Positions 1 to 5,179 of a stretch of DNA of 5,179 bases are shown here, in pieces; positions within the stretch are counted from its first letter, which is position 1, and the number at the start of each line of letters is the position of its first letter. Origin of the DNA: an uncultured archaeon (GTDB lineage Archaea; Thermoproteota; Nitrososphaeria; Nitrososphaerales; CALBXV01); the NCBI GenBank assembly GCA_937890045.1, contig CALBXV010000037.1, positions 1-5,179 of the forward strand, read 5' to 3'. Both the position numbers and the translations under genes were made by a program. The notes beneath the pieces were generated by a model, which did no database searches, had not been told where the DNA came from, and saw only the letters and a program-made list of their open reading frames with translations.

Positions 1-918
1 CAAATTATAAAACTTTTAGATCCTAATAAAGCTAAATCTGAAATACTAAAAAATAAAAAGAAATTATTAAAATATGCTAATGATCAAGATCCTATACTTT
101 TATCTCTTGGTGGAGGAGCGCAAGATATAGAAGTTAATGTAATTAAAACTAATTCTGAAATAATTCTGGTTGTTCATCTAATTGTTAACTGTCTAGATGC
201 TATGGGTGCTAATGCAATAAATACTATGTCTGAATCTATTGCTCCTCTTCTTGAAAAAATTTCTAATGGTAAAGTTCTACTTAGAATTATATCAAATCTA
301 GCTGTTAAAAGACTTGTTAGATCAAACGCTATTTTTGATAAAGATAGTGTTGGAGGAGAAAAAATAGTTGACTTGATTATTAAAGCCTATGAATTTGCTG
401 ATTCTGATCCATATAGATGCGCTACTCATAATAAAGGAATAATGAATGGTATTACTTCTGTTGCATTAGCTACTGGTCAAGACACTCGTGCTATTGAAGC
501 TGGAGCGCATAGTTACGCATCATTTCACGGTCAATATAAATCTCTTACTAAATGGGAAAAAAACACTGATGGTAATCTGGTTGGAACTATTGAACTACCA
601 TTAGCTGTTGGTTTAATTGGTGGTGCTACTGCAGTTCATCCAATTGCTAAAGCTTGTCTTAATATACTCGGAATTAATAATGTTACTGATTTGTCTGCAA
701 TTCTTGCTTCTGTAGGATTAGCCCAAAATCTTGGTGCGTTACGTGCTCTTGTATCTGAAGGAATTCAAAAAGGTCATATGAAATTACATGCAAGAAATCT
801 TGCTGTATCTGCTGGTGCTACTGGAGAACTTATTGATAAAGTTGCAAATCACATGATTAAAAATAGTTCTGTTAGATTTGATATTGCTAAATCACTTATA
901 TCAAAATTAAAAAAATAG
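1..918 (+). CDS. Class II HMG-CoA reductase, C-terminal ~305 residues (5' end outside window)
   Basis: The enzyme interconverts HMG-CoA and mevalonate; in archaea it feeds isoprenoid membrane lipid synthesis in the cytosol. The frame is open from base 1, so the ATG at 202 is internal: it is the Met of the dinucleotide-binding motif DAMGAN (visible residues 66-71). Class II hallmarks follow: THNKGIMNGI with the catalytic Lys at visible residue 145, GQDTRAIEAGAH with the catalytic Asp at 161, and GHMKLHARN with the catalytic His at 259. The Lys-Asp spacing (16) and Asp-His spacing (98) equal those of Pseudomonas mevalonii MvaA (K267, D283, H381). This implies that about 120 residues, including the catalytic Glu, lie upstream of the window and that the whole protein is near 427 residues. 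LGGGAQDIEV (residues 37-46) is another family block. It ends in a Lys-rich tail and TAG. Class II enzymes in archaea are thought to come from bacteria. The family call is firm; direction and cofactor are not readable here. Confidence 0.95.
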   Translation, partial: QIIKLLDPNKAKSEILKNKKKLLKYANDQDPILLSLGGGAQDIEVNVIKTNSEIILVVHLIVNCLDAMGANAINTMSESIAPLLEKISNGKVLLRIISNLAVKRLVRSNAIFDKDSVGGEKIVDLIIKAYEFADSDPYRCATHNKGIMNGITSVALATGQDTRAIEAGAHSYASFHGQYKSLTKWEKNTDGNLVGTIELPLAVGLIGGATAVHPIAKACLNILGINNVTDLSAILASVGLAQNLGALRALVSEGIQKGHMKLHARNLAVSAGATGELIDKVANHMIKNSSVRFDIAKSLISKLKK

Positions 919-933
919 TTATTATAAAAAATA

Positions 934-942
934 TTATATAAA
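934..942 (+). promoter_or_regulatory. TATA-box-like element upstream of the PDCD5-like gene
   Basis: The sequence TTATATAAA is centred about 29 nt before the ATG at 967. Archaeal TATA boxes sit about 26-27 nt before the transcription start, so transcription would begin at or within a few bases of the ATG, giving a leaderless mRNA. This fits the absence of a Shine-Dalgarno sequence there. The AT-rich background makes chance matches common, and read-through from the reductase gene 48 nt upstream is an alternative. Confidence 0.45.
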
Positions 943-966
943 TCCTATTCGAATTCATAACTAATA

Positions 967-1332
967 ATGAATGATGATAAAGAATTAGAATTAATTAAAG
1001 CAAGAAAACTTCGTGAATTAAGAAAAAAATTAACAGAAAAACCTGTTGAAAGTAATCCTGATCGTGATTTAGTTATATCAAGATTATATGACCGAGGTAT
1101 AGAAGTTTTAACTTTAGCTGAGAATAAATATCCTAATCAGATTAATTCTATACTTAAAGAAATAGCTAACTTACTACGTACTAACTCTCTTTCTGGTAAT
1201 ATTTCAGGTGGTGATCTATTATGGGTTCTCAAAAGAGTAGGAATGCCTGTTGATATTAAAACATCCATCTCAATATCAAAAGATGGTAAACTAATGTCTC
1301 TAACTGATAAGATAAAATATGATTCTGATTAA
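967..1332 (+). CDS. PDCD5/TFAR19-like double-stranded DNA-binding protein
   Basis: This is a small, soluble protein of 121 residues with no membrane segment or signal peptide. The N-terminal ~25 residues form a charged helix (ELELIKARKLRELRKKL) typical of archaeal PDCD5/TFAR19-related DNA-binding proteins, which usually run to about 110-120 residues. The rest departs from the classical family: a helical segment (residues 35-75, DRGIEVLTLAENKYP and ILKEIANLLRTNSL), then a Gly-rich turn and helix (SGNISGGDLLWVLKRVGMP, 76-94), then a short beta-like part ending in DGKLMSLTDKIK. I recall archaeal proteins with this same tail annotated as DNA-binding, but cannot check them here. The ATG at 967 is the first start after the reductase stop, has a TATA-like box at a leaderless distance and no Shine-Dalgarno sequence. 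It lies 48 nt downstream of the reductase on the same strand. The role is inferred as nucleic-acid binding; the exact function is unknown. An uncharacterised archaeal helical protein is the alternative. Confidence 0.65.
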   Translation: MNDDKELELIKARKLRELRKKLTEKPVESNPDRDLVISRLYDRGIEVLTLAENKYPNQINSILKEIANLLRTNSLSGNISGGDLLWVLKRVGMPVDIKTSISISKDGKLMSLTDKIKYDSD

Positions 1333-1348
1333 TAATTAATTCATAGTA

Positions 1349-1368
1349 TATTCTGTTTATTTCTTTTA
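1349..1368 (+). terminator. T-rich tract, possible archaeal terminator
   Basis: A T-rich stretch with TTCTGTTTATTTCTTTT lies about 17-36 nt after the stop of the PDCD5-like gene, in the 60-nt spacer between convergent genes. Archaeal RNA polymerase terminates at T-rich tracts without needing a hairpin, and I see no strong hairpin here. The rest of the spacer shows nothing else I can assign, including no clear T tract for the opposite strand. Confidence 0.35.
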
Positions 1369-1392
1369 ATATGATGATATAATTCTATTTAA

Positions 1393-2871
1393 TTAACCCT
1401 TTACTACGCCTATTGGAGTTAATCTTACTACTTTTGTCCCAATTCCAATTTTATCTGAAACATCAACTACTATATCCACATCTTTATATGCGCCAGGTGC
1501 TTCTTCAGATATTCCTCTCCAGCTTGCTGATTCTATTAATATTCCTTTTTGATTTAATTTATATTTTACAATTTCTGCTGGGTAATCTTTTCTAGCCCTA
1601 GATCTAGACATCATTCTCCCAGCTCCATGTGCTGTTGATCCAAAACTTAAATCCATTGCTTTTTCGCTTCCCAATAATACCCAACTTGCTGTGCCCATAC
1701 TTCCTGGAATTAAAACAGGTTGTCCATATTCTCTATAAGAAGATGGTATTGATTCGTTTCCTGGTGGAAAAGATCTTGTTGCACCTTTTCTGTGAACCAT
1801 TACTTCTGTATTCTCATCATTTATTCTATGTTTTTCTAATTTTGCTATATTATGTGCTACATCATATACTAAATTCATTTCTAAATCAGATTCACTATAA
1901 TCTAATACTTTTTCAAATGATTGTCTGATCCAATGAGTAATCATTTGTCTATTACTCCATGCAAAATTTAAAGCGCATTTCATGGCATCCAGATAATTTT
2001 GCGCTTCTTCTGAATTATTTGGTGCAGATGCTAATTCTCTATCTGGTAATTTAATATTGTATTTATTCATTGCAGTTTCAACTATTTTCAAATAATCACT
2101 GCAGACTTGATATCCAAATCCTCTTGATCCAGTATGTATTAATATTACTATCTGATCTAGTTCATCTATTCTAAATTTTTTTGCAGCGTCTTTATCTACA
2201 ATTTGGTTTACAGTTTGAATTTCTAAAAAATGATTTCCAGAACCTAAACTTCCTAATTGAGGTGCTCCTCTTTTCTTCGCTAAATCACTTACTTTTGTTG
2301 GATTAGCGCCTTCTATATTGCCATTCTCTTCACAATATTCCATATCTTCTTCCCAACCATAACCATTTTCTACCGCCCATTTTACACCTTTTACTAAAAC
2401 TTCTTCTAATTGTCCTTGTTTTAAATGTAATTTTCCTTTACTTCCCAGTCCACTAGGCACTTGATTATATAATTCTTTTAATAATTCTTTTAATTTCGGT
2501 TTAATTTCTTTTTTATTTATATTTGTTCTTATAAGTCTAACTCCACAATTTATATCATATCCTACACCACCAGGTGATACTACTCCTAATTTTGTATCTG
2601 TTGCAGCAACGCCTCCAATTGGAAATCCATATCCCTCATGTCCATCTGGTAAGACTAATACATTTTTCTGTACACCTGGTAAATGTGCTACATTAATTGC
2701 TTGATCAATAGTTCTATCAGTTAACATCTTGGAAATTAAAATTTCATTCGCGTAAATAATTACTGGTACTAACATTCCTTTTTTTGATTCTATTTCAACT
2801 TTGTATTCAATATCTGAAATTTTTTTTATTGGTACACCATTTCTAGTAAACAAATTTAATTTTTCACTCAT
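1393..2871 (-). CDS. rtcB: RNA-splicing ligase RtcB (3'-phosphate/5'-OH RNA ligase)
   Basis: RtcB joins RNA 2',3'-cyclic phosphate or 3'-phosphate ends to 5'-OH ends, using GTP and Mn2+ through a guanylylated histidine. In archaea it seals tRNA exons after intron removal and also repairs RNA. The 492 residues match the ~481-residue intein-free Pyrococcus horikoshii enzyme in length and in all active-site blocks: GYDINCGVR (Asp106, Cys109), GSGNHF (His214), HTGSRG (His246), YDVAHN (His340) and GSTAHGAGR (His415, equivalent to the guanylylated His404). LPDGHEGYGFPIGG (74-87) and the C-terminal IESASWRGISEEAPGAYKDV block are also typical. There is no intein in the metal-site block, where some archaeal homologues carry one. 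The ATG overlaps the stop of the upstream synthetase-like gene by one base (TAATG), so translation is probably coupled. No archease gene, the usual RtcB helper, is in the window. Confidence 0.97.
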   Translation of the reverse strand: MSEKLNLFTRNGVPIKKISDIEYKVEIESKKGMLVPVIIYANEILISKMLTDRTIDQAINVAHLPGVQKNVLVLPDGHEGYGFPIGGVAATDTKLGVVSPGGVGYDINCGVRLIRTNINKKEIKPKLKELLKELYNQVPSGLGSKGKLHLKQGQLEEVLVKGVKWAVENGYGWEEDMEYCEENGNIEGANPTKVSDLAKKRGAPQLGSLGSGNHFLEIQTVNQIVDKDAAKKFRIDELDQIVILIHTGSRGFGYQVCSDYLKIVETAMNKYNIKLPDRELASAPNNSEEAQNYLDAMKCALNFAWSNRQMITHWIRQSFEKVLDYSESDLEMNLVYDVAHNIAKLEKHRINDENTEVMVHRKGATRSFPPGNESIPSSYREYGQPVLIPGSMGTASWVLLGSEKAMDLSFGSTAHGAGRMMSRSRARKDYPAEIVKYKLNQKGILIESASWRGISEEAPGAYKDVDIVVDVSDKIGIGTKVVRLTPIGVVKG

Positions 2872-2873
2872 TA
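2869..2873 (-). promoter_or_regulatory. TAATG stop/start overlap coupling the synthetase-like gene to rtcB
   Basis: The TAA stop of the upstream gene (2873-2871) shares its last A with the ATG of rtcB (2871-2869). No Shine-Dalgarno sequence precedes this internal start, so re-initiation by terminating ribosomes is the likely way rtcB is translated from a shared mRNA. Confidence 0.7.
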
Positions 2874-4244
2874 ATTATATTTATTCGTTTCATTATTCTT
2901 TATAATCTTTCGTATAATATTTTGTGTTCCACTGCTATATTGCGCTGCTTTTTTAGGCTCATTCGCTATATCTTTATTCATCCCTGAAGTAATTGCAGCT
3001 TCTCTTAGTATTTTTTTTCTTATTAATTCTTTCTGAGTGATTTTAAATTCTAATGGAATTCCAATTGAATAATCTACTAAATTTATTGATGAGTAAGGCA
3101 TAACTAAATAACTAAAAGGGGATACTGATTTCTCATCTCTTGGAAAATTATTTCTATAAGCATATCTTATGTCATTGTATAACATCTTATTTACATGTTC
3201 TTTACCCTTCTCTAGAGAAATTAAATACTTCGAATAACCTCCAAATAATTCATCTGCTAATTGACCTACAAATAATCCTCCTAGTTTTAATTTATTAACT
3301 CTTTTAGCTGATAGAAACATAATAGTAGCTATTGATAAATTCATTAATTGATTATCTTCAATTAAATATTCTATTGTTGGTAATATTTTCCTAATATATT
3401 CTTCATCAATTGTTATATGTTCAATTTCTAAATCTAATTTGCTTGCTGCTTTATCTGTAATTCTCTCATCTCTTGAATTCTTTTTATGTACTGATATCAA
3501 TTTTACTTCAACATATTTTGAAGCTAAATAAGCTAACAATGAACTATCTAGTCCTCCTGAAAACCCTACTCCAATCTTTTTCATTCCATTTACACGTTTT
3601 TCTATTGATTCATTTAAAATATCTATGATCTTCTTAGCATGATTATCTGTTCTAGAAATAATATTTCTATTTATTTCTCTGAATGTATTATATTTTATAG
3701 AATTATGTTTTATTCTATAAATACTGCCAGGATAAACTTCCTGAATTATTTTTATTCCTATAACTTCTAATGCTTTTTTTTCTGTAGCTACTGCAGTTAT
3801 CTTATTTGATTTTCCTATGTATAATGGTTTTGTACCTAATGGGTCTCTTATTACTATTAATTCATTATTGTTAATAGATATTATATTATAATTTGAATCA
3901 ATTTCTTTTAATATATATCCTAATTCCTTTAATTTATCTGAATTTATGAAATCAATAATTCTATTAGTTAATTCATTATTTTCATGTGAATAAATTTTTC
4001 CATGTATAACTATGTTATTTCTAGATTGTTGTTCAGTATCGTTAGTTATACAACACCCTATTGATATTTTAGAATTAGCTTCTTCTAAATAATCTTCTAC
4101 CTCTAATATTTCTTTATTATTGATTATTGAAAATTGTTTCCATGCTCTATGACTCATTTTTTCTAAACTTTTAATCAATTCTTTTTTTAGATCTACTTCT
4201 CCAATCATACCTATGAATCCGTTTGTTTCTAAAAATTTGGACAT
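2871..4244 (-). CDS. Asparagine-synthetase-like ATP-dependent amide ligase with degenerate glutaminase domain
   Basis: This 457-residue protein has the AsnB layout: an N-terminal Ntn-type glutamine amidotransferase fold (about 1-195) and a C-terminal ATP-pyrophosphatase synthetase domain (about 200-450). The synthetase domain keeps the PP-loop SGGLDSS (229-235), GQLADELFGGY (327-337) and the archaeal-style KKAAQYSSG (431-439), whose Lys probably contacts the reaction intermediate. The N-terminal domain keeps RDPLGTKPLYIG (133-144). However, the glutaminase Cys expected right after the start Met is absent (MSKFLETNGFIGMIG), the region of the substrate-binding HRRLSI block reads IGCCIT (62-67), and NGEIYN is replaced by HGKIYS (81-86). 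Glutamine hydrolysis therefore looks lost, and ammonia or another amine is the likely donor. Gln328 replaces the Glu that acts as general base in E. coli AsnB, so the substrate may not be aspartate. The ATG is well bounded, with an in-frame TAA two codons upstream. It sits 26 nt after the helicase-like gene and is coupled to rtcB. Confidence 0.85.
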   Translation of the reverse strand: MSKFLETNGFIGMIGEVDLKKELIKSLEKMSHRAWKQFSIINNKEILEVEDYLEEANSKISIGCCITNDTEQQSRNNIVIHGKIYSHENNELTNRIIDFINSDKLKELGYILKEIDSNYNIISINNNELIVIRDPLGTKPLYIGKSNKITAVATEKKALEVIGIKIIQEVYPGSIYRIKHNSIKYNTFREINRNIISRTDNHAKKIIDILNESIEKRVNGMKKIGVGFSGGLDSSLLAYLASKYVEVKLISVHKKNSRDERITDKAASKLDLEIEHITIDEEYIRKILPTIEYLIEDNQLMNLSIATIMFLSAKRVNKLKLGGLFVGQLADELFGGYSKYLISLEKGKEHVNKMLYNDIRYAYRNNFPRDEKSVSPFSYLVMPYSSINLVDYSIGIPLEFKITQKELIRKKILREAAITSGMNKDIANEPKKAAQYSSGTQNIIRKIIKNNETNKYN

Positions 4245-4265
4245 GTGTTAATTAAAACTATACAC

Positions 4266-4275
4266 ATAATTTAAT
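4266..4275 (-). promoter_or_regulatory. Weak TATA-like element upstream of the synthetase-like gene
   Basis: On the minus strand ATTAAATTAT is centred about 26 nt before the ATG at 4244, the spacing expected for a leaderless archaeal transcript, and it overlaps the stop codon of the helicase-like gene. No Shine-Dalgarno sequence occurs in the 26-nt gap. The match to the archaeal box is loose and the base composition makes chance hits common. Confidence 0.3.
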
Positions 4276-5179
4276 AATATTTTGTTTCATTTATTATACT
4301 ATCTGCTATCTTTTTTCCTATTTTAGGTATATTTGATAATTTTTTGTAAGCTGATCTGTTTATTTTATTTATATCTGTGAATCCATGTTTATATAATTCT
4401 CTCGCTCGAATTCTACCTATTAATTTTAATTTTGTTAAAGATAATAATTCTGATTTAATTCCATATTTCATTCTTTGTTTTACTTCATTAATTTTCTGTA
4501 TTTCTTCAAATTTACCAAATAATTTTGTTATTTCACTAAATGAATAAAGTAACCATTCTGCACTTTCTCTACTTCTATGTAAATCACCTGGATCTGTTCC
4601 ATATTCTTTCATAATTCTATCCTCAGTCATTTCATTTATCCAAGAATATAAAACTAGTACTGATTTAAACTCTTGATATATCTCATTATTTTCATTATAT
4701 TCTAATTCACTTGCTGATTTAAATTCAATATAATCCTCTTCATATTCTGATTTTCTTTCGTATGATATAGGTAAAAGAAATTTATTTCTGTTGAGTTCTA
4801 TGAAATTAGTTACCATGTTTTCATCTTTTTTCTTTATGTTAAATTTCGGTCTATAATCTGGTGTATTAACAATTAAATGAATTAATCCTATAGTGTTTAT
4901 CTTTCTTATATTTTTCATTACTTCTCTGAAAATTATTCCTGTTTTTGGTTCAATATATAAAACTGAAATTTTCTTTCCAAATTCAGTAGCTATTAAATTA
5001 TCCCCATGTATTTCTACTAACTCATATTGTGACAAAAATCTAATAGCTTCTAATATCTTTGTTTCTAATTCATATCTGTCAATTTTCAAAGCTAAGAATG
5101 TTTTCGAAAATAATGATTTTAATGAATCTTTAAAGATTTTTTTAGCTTCGTAACTAATGAAATATCAATAGTATTGATA
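4271..5179 (-). CDS. Hel308-like DNA helicase, C-terminal part (runs off window, apparent frameshift)
   Basis: Hel308 (Hjm) is an archaeal Ski2-like superfamily 2 helicase that unwinds 3'-to-5' at stalled replication forks. Only the region after the RecA domains is visible. Numbering from the TTG at 5089, there is a winged-helix segment (about 5-55, with ISVLYIEPKTGIIFRE), a ratchet/Sec63-like helical domain (about 56-200, with DPGDLHRSRESAEWLLYS at 167-184) and the C-terminal helix-loop-helix with GRIRARELYKHGF (225-237) and IPKIGKKIADSI (254-265). The RAR-type motif couples DNA binding to ATPase activity in this family. The TTG is not a credible family start, because Hel308-like sequence (SLKSLFSKTFLAL) continues upstream of it. 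That frame reaches an in-frame TGA at 5165-5167. The neighbouring frame, open from the window edge to a TAA at 5119-5121, supplies INTIDISLVTKLKK, which joins the domain by a -1 step at seven A (5137-5143). The gene is intact only if that break is an error or is bypassed; otherwise it is a pseudogene. It is followed after 26 nt by the synthetase-like gene. Confidence 0.75.
5137..5143 (-). other. A7 run (A_AAA_AAA) at the apparent frameshift of the helicase gene
   Basis: The minus strand reads CTA AAA AAA TCT in the upstream frame, so the heptamer A_AAA_AAA is in the phase that favours a -1 slip. After the slip the reading becomes CTA AAA AAA ATC TTT, which continues into the Hel308 C-terminal domain. 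A homopolymer of this length is also a common site of sequencing indels and of RNA polymerase slippage, so the cause is open. Confidence 0.5.
5163..5179. repeat. Perfect inverted repeat, 8-bp arms around one G
   Basis: TATCAATA and TATTGATA flank a single G, giving a 17-base perfect palindrome that ends exactly at the window edge and may extend past it. It lies inside the presumed helicase reading frame, where an operator is not expected. In DNA this AT-rich a chance origin is plausible, and the one-base spacer makes an RNA hairpin impossible without opening base pairs. Confidence 0.35.

Noticed and set aside
202..918. HMG-CoA reductase starting at the ATG at 202
   Set aside because: The ATG is the Met of the conserved DAMGAN motif and the frame stays open, with family-like sequence (LGGGAQDIEV), to base 1.
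1369..1380. Possible small hairpin ATAT-GATG-ATAT in the convergent spacer
   Set aside because: The four-base AT-only arms are too weak and too likely by chance to call a terminator hairpin.
1413..1928. Two plus-strand open frames (1413-1595 and 1629-1928)
   Set aside because: They are Leu/Phe-rich antisense shadows of rtcB, whose minus-strand product has every active-site residue.
4893..5153. Plus-strand 86-residue open frame
   Set aside because: It lies antisense to the Hel308-like winged-helix coding region and shows no motif of its own; its hydrophobic composition is what antisense AT-rich DNA gives.
5165..5167. In-frame TGA read as a sense codon (recoding)
   Set aside because: No other in-frame TGA occurs in the genes here, and the adjacent frame with a -1 step at the A7 run explains the break without a changed code.

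Overview
The window looks like part of the chromosome of an AT-rich archaeon. G+C is well under one third by eye, and coding and spacer DNA share this composition. The gene content is archaeal: a Hel308-type helicase, a PDCD5/TFAR19-like DNA-binding protein, an RtcB ligase of the Pyrococcus type and an HMG-CoA reductase of the mevalonate (isoprenoid lipid) pathway. No start shows a clear Shine-Dalgarno sequence. TATA-like elements lie about 26-29 nt before two start codons, as expected for leaderless archaeal transcripts. The lineage cannot be fixed from this sequence; a Nitrososphaeria (thaumarchaeal) or Thermoplasmata-like source is possible but is only a guess.

The layout is two convergent groups. 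On the plus strand lie the C-terminal ~305 residues of a class II HMG-CoA reductase (1-918, its start cut off by the window edge) and a small basic PDCD5-like protein (967-1332). On the minus strand, reading right to left, lie the C-terminal part of a Hel308-like DNA helicase (off the right edge to 4271), an asparagine-synthetase-like protein (4244-2871) and the RNA ligase RtcB (2871-1393). The groups meet tail to tail across a 60-nt spacer (1333-1392). No RNA gene, CRISPR array or mobile element was seen, and no gene-free stretch exceeds 60 nt.

The minus-strand genes are tightly packed (26-nt gap, then a TAATG stop/start overlap), so at least the synthetase and RtcB are probably co-transcribed and translationally coupled. 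Two points deserve a second look. The helicase frame appears broken at a run of seven A (minus strand, 5137-5143), where a -1 step restores Hel308-like sequence. The synthetase-like protein has lost the glutaminase nucleophile and other glutaminase residues, and has Gln in place of the usual catalytic Glu of the synthetase domain, so it is probably not an ordinary glutamine-dependent asparagine synthetase.
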